A stretch of DNA of 64,000 nt from Anas platyrhynchos. Its lineage: Eukaryota; Chordata; Aves; Anseriformes; Anatidae. Below are positions 38,976-51,975 of the stretch, in pieces. The position numbers and the translations under genes were made by a program. Below the pieces are notes generated by a model, which had not been told where the DNA came from, made no database searches, and was given only the letters and a program-made list of their open reading frames with translations. The stretch's first letter is position 1; each line of letters begins with the position of its first letter. The stretch spans positions 14,643,501 to 14,707,500 of the forward strand of contig NC_092621.1 of the NCBI RefSeq assembly GCF_047663525.1. Reading direction: 5' to 3'.

Positions 38976-41373
38976 CTTGATTCAAGTTACATATAATACA
39001 CCAGAGTCATGTAGTTTTACTCTGACAGGCTTGCCTCAGTTGATGCTTCAGGCAGAGACTGAAACAGGGCACATACAGAATGACATTGAAAACTTCTTAA
39101 GATATACTGAAGAAATGAGATGGTAGCAAATTCAGAAGACACACCTGCAGGAGAGAGGCAAGTCACAGAAGTGCCATGTCAGCAGAAAAGAGGATTTAAC
39201 ATCCCCAAAATTGTCAGGGACTTGGATAGGATCAGATGTCTCAGGAGGACGATGAACAACACAGTTAGACAGAGGCCAGAGGAAAACAAAATTTCAAGAA
39301 GAGCATGTTGAATACTTGAACCATATCACAGAGGATGAAGGTGAAAGGTCTGTGGCCACCAGAAACATCAGCAAGAGCAATCTTAATAGAGTGTTGGGGC
39401 AAATTCATCAAACTTTGGTGGAAGCTAGAGGAAAAGAACACCAGCCAGTAGCTATACAGGGTACATAAAATGGAAAGGAGAGAGAAATGAAAAGCCAATG
39501 AGAATCTGATTATAGGAACCAACTTTCTTTTTCACAAGCTGGGTGATGATGCAGGGTTGCACTGTGGGAGAGGATTCATGAACAGGTGAAGGAGAAAACT
39601 AAAAGCAATAAAGGAGAATAGTAGCACAGCTTTCTTGGGTTAAACAACCTCAAAGTCCTCTATGACAGACAGATCTTTTTATAGTAAAATGCTTCCTCTG
39701 CTGGTTGTGGGGAGGGAACTGGTACTTTATATAAGCATCTAGCAAGAACAACATGCAATAGCAGGTTAAAACATTTTTTTTTTGTTAATCTAATTTTGTT
39801 AATCCATTGTTAGTGACCTACAGCACATTTAAGCTCACAGGCAGACTTCCCAAGATTATTACGTCTTCAAACTTTTTTTTTTTTTTTTAATTGTAGATAA
39901 TTCTGATGCTATTGATGAATCACCAACAGGCTGCAGCTCAACAGTATAGTTATTTTATGGTAAATAATGTACTCTACATTACCTGTGATTTTAAAGGGAT
40001 AAAGTTAAAACTGTCTGCTTTGCTACCTGCTACAGCTTCAAAGGAAACATTTTTTTTTTTTTTAAACAGGCTGATTCAAGTATGGCCACACTAATTACCA
40101 CAGGTAAAGAAGTACGTTATAGCTCTTCAACACCAACTAACCACATACATGTTCTTACCCCACAGCAAATGCCAGATAAATGCAAACAAGCTTGTTGTAG
40201 CTCTCCTTCAAGTTGGTGAACTATACAGAACTTACCATTGGACAAAACAGCATGCATACAGCTGATGCCCATCATTTCAAAGCTTAACTATTCATAAGAG
40301 TTCATGTTCCTGCATATATTAGACCCCATGATATCAGGTCATTGATATCCAGGCACACATAGTGTAAACAGTGAAAAGAAGTCAGATTTATGTAGCAGAA
40401 TTTTTTATGCAGCAAAATTCTGTTACAACTAAATCAGCTGAATATACCCTATAATTAAACAGCTCCACAATTACTTCAAAGAGACTTATCTCTCTTAGGA
40501 ACTTCCACAGAAGAGCAGATGAGAAATACCATTTCATCACATGCCAAAACAATTACCATCCATCATCATGCCAAAATTACAAAATGAGGTTTTCAACATG
40601 AGTTCAATCTCAGTTTCTGAAGCTGTATTTCATCGGCACATGTACCAATGGACGTTTTTATCATTTCATCTATTAGGTAAATGCAGTTCCTTTTGAAACT
40701 GCCTTTGTCAAAGAAAACCTACCAAATCCAATAACAGAGAAAGGTATTCCTGTAGCTAATGTGCAGGAGTGAAAAACATGTAATCAGGATTCTGGTACTC
40801 TCTCTGATCGAGACATCCTTCCTCATGCAGAGTAACACTTTAATTTTCTCACATAAAACATGTGAAGAAACCTTATCAGAAATCATTTACTACTTCATGA
40901 TTATTTTATTTTTTGAGGGTCAGGTATGCAGCATACTCCAGTAAATTATTTTAATGACAAACGACAGGAGTTAATGCAACAAATTGAAAGTAGTAGATAA
41001 TGATGGGAGTAACCAGTGTCTAGACTTGACAGTCTGTCGTAAGATGTCTTTCACAAAAACATTTTACATTTAACTGTGACCAGAGGGCCCTGCTGCCTTT
41101 GTCATGTTTTATATCCTTCTTTACAATCTGGCAAATCTGATTCACGGTCAAAACCACTCAGATACTGCACTTACCTGTAAGAAGACAAGCTAATTTGCAA
41201 CACAAATGCAACTTATCTGGCAGCTAGTCAATTCTCTCACTGCTAACTGAAAAACTACTACTATCAGTATGCACAGTTACAGGGCTTTGTCCTCAAGGAG
41301 AGCTCTGGAAAGTGTGTATGTGCATGCATATGCTTGTGTTTATTCTAGAACCATGAAATACTTATTTCACCTC

Positions 41374-41399
41374 TGATGAACACAAAATTGTGTTCATCA
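41374..41399. repeat. Near-perfect 26-bp palindrome
   Basis: TGATGAACACAA and TTGTGTTCATCA pair perfectly over 12 bp around a two-base centre. It stands alone in TTC33 intron 1. Confidence 0.75.
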
Positions 41400-42412
41400 C
41401 ACAATGCTGATTGAGAAGCATTGCTTCAGGAAAGACATAAGTACATATTTTTTCTTCTTAAAATAATCCTTACAATCAGCATAAACCTGAACAAGTTGCA
41501 GGCTGCTAAACAAAATCTTAGCTAAACATGTCAATTACACTCAAAATTCTAAAAACTGGGAATTACAGAGTTTTGTTTCTGGCCCTGCTGAAGAATATCC
41601 TCAGGCCTGGCACTGCTACTTCATAATTCCAGCCCCCACCTCCCCACACCCCCAAATATGGTTTAGATATAAAACTTATTTATATAATGTAACACAGAGG
41701 AAATTACCTGTAATAGGATTACATTACTGACTCATCACTAGTGCAATCAAGTACCATACCCTCACCTCCTCCCCTCCTGACCCCTCCCCTACACTGAGCA
41801 TCCCAGGGCATCCTAGGCACTGGCTCCCTGGTAATCAAAAGGACTTATCTTTGTAAATGATCCTACAAAAATACTCCAGTGAGTCAAAATAATGACAAGT
41901 TCAGGCTAATTTTAATTATTTCTGGTAGTATTCAGAACTCTGTAGTGCAATTTTGAAAGTGAGAATGGTTAACAGCAGAAGTTCTCTACAAGCTGCTAAC
42001 GTTAACACCAGGATGTTATTCAGAGTGGAAGAACAGAATTGGAAGAATTTGCTATACTTCCTTCATGTAAGTGGTGGTTTTGCTGTTCTAGTTTTGTCAT
42101 AAAAACCACAAGACCCTACTGTCTGTGACTGCATACCTGATTAACTACAGAAACATTACCAGATAGAAGGACTGCAGTCACTAGTATTTTCATTATTACC
42201 ACAGAAAATTCAGCTACATTAAGGATAAATGTTTGACTTTAAGGACTCAAAAAGAAGTAAGATATTTCTAGCTTAAACACCTATGGAACCCTCTTGCTGT
42301 TTCTAAGATCAGATTTGCAACTATCTACGAACATGGAGCTTTTCATTAAATCCCAGCCCTGTAATTTAGCTTTACCTGACTAAAATCAAAGTGCCAATGA
42401 TATTGTCATTTT

Positions 42413-42562
42413 GGTGGAGTTCCAATCACTGGAAGCATTTAAGAGGCATGTGGGTATAGCACTAAGGGACATGGTTTAGTGCTGGGACTCAGCAATTCAG
42501 GTCGACTGTTGGACTTGATGATCTTGATGGTCTTTTCCAACCTAGATGATTGTGATACTATG
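42413..42562 (+). mobile_element. CR1 LINE fragment, extreme 3' end
   Basis: About 150 bases of sense CR1 3' end of the subfamily with GGGACATGGTTTAGTG and GTTGGACTTGATGATCTTGA, followed by GGTCTTTTCCAACCTAGATG and a decayed octamer end. Confidence 0.88.
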
Positions 42563-43286
42563 CGTGACAGATCTGTAGAAAGCTGAAATAATCAGTGACA
42601 AATAAGAGCAGAAATGAGGTTTACACAAATAAACTGACATCAAGAACAAGAATACAAGTTTTATTATTCCTGAACCTGCCATTTCTCCATTACGTAAGCA
42701 ATTAAGAACAGGCCATAGTAACCTTACAAACTTCATAAGAAAAGGAATTGCATACTTAAAGTGAAATCAATTCACTACTTCAGTATCCTTAAGCAAGAGC
42801 TCCAAATTAATACAAATCAAGTTTCAGGTCTTGCAATAGTTGTAATATTTTATAAATATTTTAATATAGTAGGTAATGAATTTTTATTGCTAGTATGAAA
42901 TCCTAAATACAAAGCTTCAGTTCCTCAAAACAGCTTCAACAGTATTTCCTCTGAAAGCAACAACAGGAAGAAAGATGTAGAAGAAAAACTGTTGTGATAT
43001 ATTTAAAGCAATTTTGAGGCTGTATTCCGGTCTCATTTGAGATATCTGTTCAGATATCCTTTAGAAACATCTAAGTACTGCTAGAATGATGGATGCTATT
43101 TGTTTTCTTAGTTGAACAGTCATTACAACTAGGTGGTTTTTTTAGTTGAATAGGCATTTCAACTCAACCTTTCAATTTGTCCAAAATGGCAGACAGCTCC
43201 ATCTCTAGCACCTCATACTAGTTCTTACAAATTAATCATGAAAACTAGGACAAAGTCAAAACCTGTTCACCACACAAAAATCAAAT

Positions 43287-43300
43287 ACACACACACACAC
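43287..43300. repeat. (AC)n microsatellite
   Basis: About seven uninterrupted AC units. Confidence 0.75.
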
Positions 43301-44673
43301 AACACCCCCTCCCTTCACGGATTTCAAGAACACTATTTCTTTGCCTCCCTCTCAAAATGACTTACTACCAAAAAAAAAAAAAATGCTTGGGAGTAAGACA
43401 ACATATAGTGCAAAACACCTGAGGAGAGGTGATACACAAGAAGCAGCAGCCTTTAGCCTGTTCACATTCTGTTCTGCGTTGTTGCATTTCAGCTCGATGA
43501 TATGCTCCTCTTACCTGTACTAAATAATGTAATTCTCCTTCTATTACTTCTGACCTCTTTACAATGTTTTCTGATACCAACATCACTGAGTAATTAAAGA
43601 AGTTATATTAAAAAGACACAGATAAAGACAGGGGAAATGTGTCATTCTCCATGGCATTGTGAGACTTATGGAGGGCAATTATGATTTACAACTCATGAAA
43701 GGACCTACAAGTTAAGCAACTCTTCCAGTATAACTGACATGATTACAAAGTATTGACATAAAATGACTAAAGTATCAATCCAAGTATTAGTAAACAAAAC
43801 ATGTCAATTATCCTGAAGTGAAATATAATTGTGCAATGAACAGTACAATCTACATACAAGGATATAACATTCACAGATTGTTTACAGGGAGGGACCATCA
43901 TCACTGAAAACCAAATGAATACAATTAATTCTAAATCCCAGGATGACCTGCAAATATACAAAAACATACAAATTTAAAATTAAAGTTGTGAGTAGAGTGG
44001 GAACTCTGACTACCAGCACTGCAGGTATAAGGAGCAGTGAGCCTAAGTGTCATGAACGAAAAACGTTCGGTAAGGTGGGAGAAGAGGCAAGCACAAGTTT
44101 GTGCTCCCACTCCCACAACAGTTAAAATAACCTAAAATGGTTATTTTAATATGCTGTATTGCTTGAGGTGCTGTACTAAATAAAATGCTCATCTACTGAT
44201 GAGCAGCCTTACAGGAAGCTATAGATTTCGACCGATAATGGGTTTTGGCAGCATGATTTTGCACGCACATAAATACTGCCTATTAAGTGAGAATACCAGC
44301 AAGAACTGTTTGAACTAGCTCCTTCCGTTTTTCTCATACCACAATGTAAGATGAAAAATAAATTATGAAATATCAACAAAAGATTAATATTTCATATGTT
44401 TTTATCAACGCTGGTTACTGGTACCAATAATTAAGCCATTTATTTTACACTATCTTACACTTCCAAAGCCTAACTTCTGAAATAAAGTCTTCCTCTTTCT
44501 CTTATTTTATGCCTCAAATCCCATGCTCTATCTACAGGGGAACACATACAAAGAGTATTTCAAGTTACGGAAGGGACATCCTGTCCATTAAACTACTCAT
44601 GAATTTACAACACACTTTCAGCAAAGGGCAGGACAGCAGAGATGAATTTGCTCAGATAATACACACAACTGAA

Positions 44674-44702
44674 ATAAAAAAATAAATAAATAAATAAATA
44701 AA
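44674..44702. repeat. (AAAT)n microsatellite
   Basis: About five to six uninterrupted AAAT units. Confidence 0.85.
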
Positions 44703-47097
44703 AGACACCTTTCTTCTGAAGAAAAAAAAAAAGTGAAGTAATCAAAGCTTGGTAACTTCAGCTTTGTATCTGAAGAAAGGATGTCTCAATTACAAAAATA
44801 TGCCCTTTAACATATATTCCTTACTACCTTATGTCTTTAAACATTAGATTGATTCCACTGATTAGATAAACATAATTAAGTCTGACTCGCTAATGCCTTA
44901 TCTTTTCTATAAATCTATTTCCTGTATTAAATGAATCCTGTATTTAATTCATCCACAAACTCCAAATGTCAATGAATTCACTTTAGACATAGAAATACAC
45001 TCACCCCGTTTTCTTTCGTGGTTTTTTTTTCATGTTTTGCTCAGTATTTAAAATTTCAACCTCTCAATTTATTTTCAGGATATAATTACTGAAACTGAAT
45101 AACTCAGGCATTGTTACAATCAGTTAAAATATATTCAACAATTATAAGTTACCTACAAAAGTCCAGGTTAAGGATTTCTCCCATACTGATACTGCATACA
45201 ATAGCTTATAATAATTTACCTAAAACTTTCTCTACCTAAAACTTTCTTAAAGAGTATGACAGATATTAGACTGTGTAAACTAATTCCATTTTAATATTTA
45301 TTATTCTAATTTTAGCATTTGCTTATTTCATTCTGTGTATCAGCAGTGATTCTAACAGTTTAGCCCTAGTATCACTTGGAATTTTTCTCTTCAAATCTCT
45401 TAAACAAAATCAGCCACTAATACACAAAATTCACAAAACCCAGTTAATTCAGTTCCACCCACAACACAGAAGTATGAGAATTGATTTTTGAAAGGCAAAT
45501 CAAAATGTATTAATAAAAAGTTGTAAAAACACTTTTAGTCAGTTCTCAGTAGTACACTCTTCTCAGTCTCCTCTTTCTTGCCCCCTACTTTGCACCAGCA
45601 TAAACACTTGTGTTTTTTATACCATGACAATGATCTGAAACAAGTTATGACTGACCCAAAAATGTGTTTATTTTAAAACACCAAGCAGCTCCCCAGTCTA
45701 ATTCTCCATTTGGCTATACAAATACAATGAACAAACCTTTGTTAATCAGTAGTGGCACCGCTATATTGTACACCAGCATCTCAAGTATATTTTTGGATGC
45801 TGGAGAAGCAGTTCACACTCCCTACTTGATTAAACAAGGCAAATATTGTGATATTCATAAAACACACAATACATTATAAAAACAGTATCCATAGCAAATA
45901 GCTTCCTACCACCTTCACATTCACAGCTCTGCAAATAAATTTTTCAATCTGGCAATGAAAAGATGGTTTAGCAAGGGAAATTACAACAAAATGCATTTTC
46001 AGTGGAAAATAAAACATTAGAAAACTTATTTCAAAATCAGTGTGTGATTCTACCATCCCCAAACGCTTGCTTTATACAATTCTTTTAGGACCCTAAGTCT
46101 CCTTTAAAATCACAAAAAAATATTTATCAAATTCAGATCAGTAATATTCTTTGAAAACCAAAAGCTGAAATGCTTACTGAAACACGATTTTAGTTTAGAA
46201 TATGCAATACATCAAATAAAATGTCCAGAAAAATAAATTACGTGTGAGTAATACCATGGAAAGTTAATCTTCTGACAAACAGTACAGTTTCATTGACAGA
46301 TTAGGCTGAAGACAATTAAAAACACTTCTGTCAACATCCAGATTCATGGAGGTAAGTTTATCATGATCATCACAGGAGTTAATTGCCAGAAAAAGGAATG
46401 GTTGTACTAAGCCTCCAGACAAATACAGCTTCCTACACAGAAACCCAGGCAGAAGAAAGCCTTTCAGTAAGTTTATGTCATTTAACATACTTAATACATG
46501 TCTTCTATTTTTAACAGTGAAATAGGATTGTGGAGCCAGTTGACGACAAGCCATTATTCATCGCCAAAATCCCTTACCCAAGGAATCTAGTTTTAAAATT
46601 AAAAAATCTACAGCCATGATCCGTATTATGTCTTAACTGTCATTTCTTATTTTTTTAGAAGAGAAAAAAGCTTAAGTCCTGGTCTACTACATTAGATTTA
46701 TATTACGGGCTGACAGGTCAAAGACAAAACAATGTTATTTAAGATTTGTTATTTAGTTCCTAGACATTGAAGCTCCAGAGATTGCCATCAAAACACGTTC
46801 AATGTACATTAAGAATGGCAGGCCTCAAAAAGTTATCAGCTTGAAACAGCTTCAAAAGTGCAAGCCTCAGTTTCTCAAGGAAAGATTTCTTTAATTGTTT
46901 TTCCAGGAGGTAAGAAGAATGTGAGGAATATGTTCTCTCTATAATTAGGGTTCTGGACACCACCCAGAGGCAGAGAGAGGTACAACTCTTTGTCTAGGAG
47001 CTTTTGAGCTGTGGTAATTCAATGTTGTAGCAGAAAATAGTGGGATACTACAGTGTTGTGATTGTTCTTTTGAGATTGGGGTGGATGCACTGATCAC

Positions 47098-47955
47098 GCA
47101 CGCTCACCAAATCTGTAGGTGACACCAAGCCGAACAGTGCAGTTGACACAGTGGAAGAGGGAGATGCTATTCAGATGGATGACAGGCTTCAGAGGTGGGC
47201 CTGTGCAAATGTCTTGAAGTTCAACACGGCCAAGTGCAAAGTCCTGCATCTGGGCCCGGGCAATCCCAAGCACCAATACAGGCTGGGCAGAGAATGGATT
47301 GAGGCCAGCCCCAAGGAGAAGGACCTGGGGGTGTTGGTTGACAAGAAACTCAACATGAGCCGGCAATGTGCGCTTGCAGACAGAAAGCCAACCATATCCT
47401 GGGCTTTGTAAGAAGCAGCATGGGCAACAGGGCGAGGGAGGGGATTGTGCCCCTCTGCTCTGCCCTTGTGAGACCCCACCTGGAGTTCTGCATCCAGCTC
47501 TGCAGCCCCCAGCACAAGAAACACATGGAGCAGAGAACGGCCACAGGAATGATCAGAGGGCTGGAGCACCTCTCCTATGGAGAGGGACCAAGAGAGCTGG
47601 GGGTGTTCTGCCTGGAGAAGACCTTATAGTGGCCTTCCAGTACCTAAAGGGGGCCTACAGGAAAGCTGAGGAGGGACGCTTTATCAGGGGGTACAGTGAT
47701 AGGACAGGGAGTTTTAAACTAGTAAAAAAAAAAAATAAAAAAAAAAAAGATAAATTTAGATTAGGCATTAGGAGGAAATTCTTTGCTCATCTGATGATGA
47801 GGCACTGGCACAGGCTGTCCAGAGAAGCTGTGGATGTCCCATCCCTGGAGGTGTTCAAGGCCAGGCTGGATAACCTGGATGACCTGGTCTGGTGGGAGGT
47901 GTCCCTGCCCACAGGATCCTTTCCAACCGAGATCATTTTATGTTTCTATGATCAT
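47098..47955 (+). mobile_element. CR1 LINE fragment, end of RT to 3' end, with internal A-run
   Basis: About 860 bases of sense CR1, starting just after the RT catalytic box (CTGTAGGTGACACCAAGCC corresponds to ADDTK, with the second Asp position altered: VGDTK). It continues through TTCAACACGGCCAAGTGCAA, GCACCAATACAGGCTGGGCA and GAGGGGATTGTGCCCCTCTG to the degraded octamer end GTTTCTATGATCATG. A block of A-runs at about 47725-47749 interrupts the AACTAAAA region. Frames here of up to 198 codons are pieces of CR1 ORF2 or out-of-frame readings. Confidence 0.93.
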
Positions 47956-48497
47956 GAGTTTTAAAGCCAAATGTATGTAGTAGTAGAAAAATGTCATCTT
48001 TCTCAGGAACAATAGCTAGCCTTTCAGAGCAACTGGACAAAGGCATTAAATTAGGAAACAGGTTAGTTTCTTTCCTGCAGCCTCAACAATGAACAAAAAT
48101 AATTGCTTTTAAAATCATTTATACCTATGAATTTCATTTCTAGGTGTTTAAAAGGTTTTATTATTTGGGTAAAAGCAACCAGGTGTATTTAACAGTAAAT
48201 CTGGACAATATATAGAAGCATCAACAACAGTAACATTGAGACAAAAAAAATAAATGCAGCCATGTGACAGTATGCAAGCCGCAACACAACATCATTAATA
48301 TAGGGAATACTGGACACTGAAATCAGTACCTCAGTTGAGCAACTTTTGCCATTGTCTTATCTAAAGGGTCTGGAAAAGGCCCCAGCTTGTATTTATTTGT
48401 AAAGTATTTCTTAGATTATTTATGTAAATTACTAGATTTTACTAAGTTGTATTACACTATGCATATAAATAATAGAATTCTCTTAATTTAAAAACTG

Positions 48498-48756
48498 TGT
48501 TATTACAATGTCTGATTCAAACTACGGGCAAAACCCCTTAGCTCAAAGTAGCAGTGTTTTCTTTAACTTGCTCAATACTTTTGCATTGAAGTACTTACAC
48601 AACTCTCCAACCTACACCTACCCATCCGTACGGACCTACTGCAGAAACGGGCTTCTGCAGGATGGCAAGGGTGCTGACTCTGCTGTTACCGTGTCTAGGC
48701 TTTTAAGAGATGGTCTGTATTCCAGCCTGTTTATAATAGAAATAAACAATGAGCAG

Positions 48757-48786
<30 letters not shown>
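48498..48786 (+). pseudogene. Candidate poly(A)-tailed retrocopy (source unknown)
   Basis: About 250 bases of mixed composition end in GAAATAAACAATGAGCAG followed by roughly 28 uninterrupted A bases. An AATAAA placed about 12 bases before a long A-run is the classical signature of a reverse-transcribed, polyadenylated RNA. The part at about 48600-48715 is less AT-rich than its surroundings and contains short open stretches, but I do not recognise the parent gene. I could not find convincing target-site duplications, and the A-run could be an ordinary microsatellite beside a chance AATAAA. Confidence 0.3.
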
Positions 48787-48787
<1 letters not shown>

Positions 48788-49550
48788 AAATTTCAGCAAT
48801 CAACTCTGGAGACAAAAAAAAAAAGACAACTGTGACATGAACTGCTCCAGCACAACAGTTAGAGGAAACAAAAACGTGCCGGGTGTACTCTGATGTATAT
48901 TCTTATTATTCCTCATATGCAGCAGAAGGCTCTAAGTGTTGCTGAGAAAATACATCTTATCAAATCCTGTACAGCATACATACAGCATTCAAAATAACAG
49001 ACTGTGTTAAATGTATGACAAAAAAAAAAGTATAACCCTACTTATGTATAATTTACAAGTAAAAAAAAACATGCCAGCATGTGCTTTCAAAGATTTTTAA
49101 ATTAGCTTTTAAAGCACAGCTATGATGATTTATAAAAATTGAATGTAAAATAGTCATAATTGGTAACAATAAATAAAAATAACACAATATTTTTGTCTTT
49201 ATGTTAATGTACTGTTATGTTACAGAACTTTAATTATTATTATAGAGTTTTTCTTGCTTTAAAAAAGTGAAGGAAGGCTGAAGCACATGGATATTGTATC
49301 CAGGGTTCAAAACACTTATCAACAGAAGTCTTTCTTTGTTATTTTTGTTTCTTTTTAAGTAAACAGACATCCTCTCTGCTTTTATTTTAGAAATTAATAG
49401 TATTTCTAACACATCTCTGGTGAACACAGGAGCTTTTCTCTGATCGAATTCCTCTACACAAGAAACATGATAGAAACACACTGACCCTCTACACTTCAGT
49501 CCAAGGACAGGTACCACAAGGACTACCCTTCACCTCCAGACAGGTATAAG

Positions 49551-50060
49551 CTGTTACACCTGATTCACCCCACACACCCTTAGGTCCCTAACACTGAGCG
49601 TTTAGGTTAAGCCTCCATCCATCCCATAGTCTCACAGGTTGCTTCCGTACTACAAAGACAGCACCGCCAAGAACCGTCGCTGGCCACTGCCACTCCAGCA
49701 GTGTTACCCAGGGGTATTTTTCAGATGGGTCCTTGGCACGGCTGTGGCCAGACAGCTCTCCCCTGCTATTTCACAGGACGAGGTGGGGTTAGAGCTGGCC
49801 ACAGGCATTCCCCCAAAAGATAGTTTGTCCATGGTCACCCTCTCCAAGGTCACAAAACCATTCTGTAGAAGGACCACAGATCAGTCTGTGCTGGTGCACC
49901 CAAAAGCAGTCCTGGTGCCTTTATGGTGTAGTTATTATATACGGTTAGCAGCAAGAGGGCCCAACGAAGTGCAATTTAAGCTCCTATGTGAGCTGAATCG
50001 TGCTTTGGAGATACCTTTTTCTGCTACATTGTGAGGAGACCCTGAATAAATACAGATTCA
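49551..50060 (+). other. Unidentified GC-richer block, possible old LTR or unknown repeat
   Basis: A block clearly richer in G and C than the surrounding intron. It contains a 131-codon + strand frame (49639-50034) with no domain I recognise. TATA-like TTATTATATACGG at about 49935-49947 is followed near 50044-50049 by AATAAA, a spacing and order seen in LTRs, but no clear TG...CA ends or target duplication were found. It may equally be unique conserved DNA. Confidence 0.25.
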
Positions 50061-51654
50061 TTTCTTCATGGCCTCCCTTCAGTGCCTAAAAATAATGCAG
50101 AGTGAAGGCAGATAAACTGTGTTTTCCACATATATGTATATTAAAATATTTCCTTATGTATGTTTTTCACAAAGTCTACAGCTGTTCTACGAATATTCGA
50201 TTTACAATTTACAAATAGATACCTAGATAAACGTGCACACATTCAAATATACATGGATACTACAATATAATTCAATATCCACTGGTAACAGTAACAAAAA
50301 GACATTCCCAAATTTGATCAGAGGTTTTGTACAGTTCTTGAATAATCTTTGATTCTTGTGCATGTACTCTCTAGAAAAATCTGCAAAAAATTAATAACAA
50401 AACTTCAAAACTGAACTCCTCCTTTGCCAAACAATAACCAGTTGTCGGAGTAAGAGGAAAATGGCTAAACTAAAGATAAACGGCAATTTAAACAAAAGGA
50501 ACTACTTCAACATTCTGCAAATAATTTCCGCCTCAATGACAGAAGCCAACTAGATGCATCACCAGGAAGCAACAGCTCTTATCAGCAAGTGAGGGAAAAC
50601 AGTGATGCTAGCAATAAAAATTAGCTTAAAGACAAAAATTGAAGTGCTATTTCAGGAAACCGATTTATAGGAAATTGTTGAACATGACAAAAAAAAAAGG
50701 GCAGAAAATGCTCTTAGCTCTGCGGAAAGGTTGAGGCCTGCAGAACAAATCCTGTGTTCTGACTAATAGGAGAGAAGCTGCAACATGTGCTTTTCCAGGA
50801 AAGTGGAGGTAAAAAGCCCATACTTGTTCAGACTTTTTTGTTTCAGCTCATGTACTCTGCACTGAAGAGCTGCAGATCACACACCCTTAGGCTCATTTTA
50901 GTATGTCATGTGTAAAGTGTCCTCAAGGAAGCTAACAGCAAAGTAGTTTATATACACAATATACACAATTGCACAATAAGTAATCATGCTAAACCCTGAA
51001 ACGCAGTGATTGGGTATTTGGACTAGAAGTCGAGACAATCTTATCAAGCCCCTGTTTGCACTACACAACTTTAGAGGAATCAGCCAACCTGCTTTCTCTG
51101 TATTTTTGTATGACTGACATTACACCTAATCAAAGCAAATAATTGCTGAAATTAAGAAATTTAATTTTAGTTATGGAATACTGATACTGGTCACTCACTC
51201 TGAAAGAGGCAAGTACTGTCTGGAAGAGCTAATACCTGACGTGAAAATTACATCCGGGACTGATACCAGGAGGAGATAGCTGTTGAACAAAATGCAACCA
51301 GGTCTCCTAGACCCAGCCCCCATCGTCCTAACACAACCCACTCCTCCTAAAACACCCAGCATATTCTAACATACCCTACTTCTCCTAGGCTACTACATAA
51401 TGCAATTGAGCCTCCTGAAAAGTTTCTATCAAAGAGAGCTCTTGGATTTTCTGAAAAACATATATTAACACTTTATTATGTAAATAATTCAGTGTTCTAT
51501 TATCTGAGAATTGAAAGGCAAATTTTCCAGTGACCTTTGCCATGTTGGTTGCATATAAATAAATATGCCAGATAACCTGAAAGGAAGTCTATTACTTCAA
51601 TGCTTTCGTAATTCATTAGTAAGCAAGTACTTATGATAAGCAATAAGGATCTAG

Positions 51655-51975
51655 AGCTTGAGAGATGGCCCTGTGCAAACCTCTTGAAGTTTAACAAAGC
51701 CAAGTACAAGGTCCTGCACCTGGGATGGGGCAATCCCAAGCACAAATACAGGCTTTAAACTAAAACTTTAGATAAGGCACTAGGAACTTTTTTTACTCAG
51801 AGGGTGGTGAGGCACTGTCACAGGCTGCCCAGAGAAGCTGTGGATGCCCCATCCCTGGAAGTGCTCAAGGCCAGGCTGGATGGGGCTTTGGGCAACCTGG
51901 GTTGATGGGAGGTGTGGGGCGTTGGAACTGGGTGATCTGTAAGGTCCCTTCCAACCCAAACCCTTCTGTTACTCC
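51655..51975 (+). mobile_element. CR1 LINE fragment with large internal deletion
   Basis: Sense CR1 in which the tRNA-like order is broken: the segment ending GCACAAATACAGGC (about 51752) is joined directly to TTTAAACTAAAACTTTAGAT, which in intact copies (compare 47270 and 47710 in this window) lies over 400 bases further on. The 3' part continues AGAGGGTGGTGAGGCACTG to CCCTTCCAACCCAAACCCTT, where the octamer end is decayed. Confidence 0.9.

Noticed and set aside
44555..44600. GGAAGGGACATCCTGTCC, resembling a CR1 3' end
   Set aside because: Too short, and the flanks do not continue as CR1.
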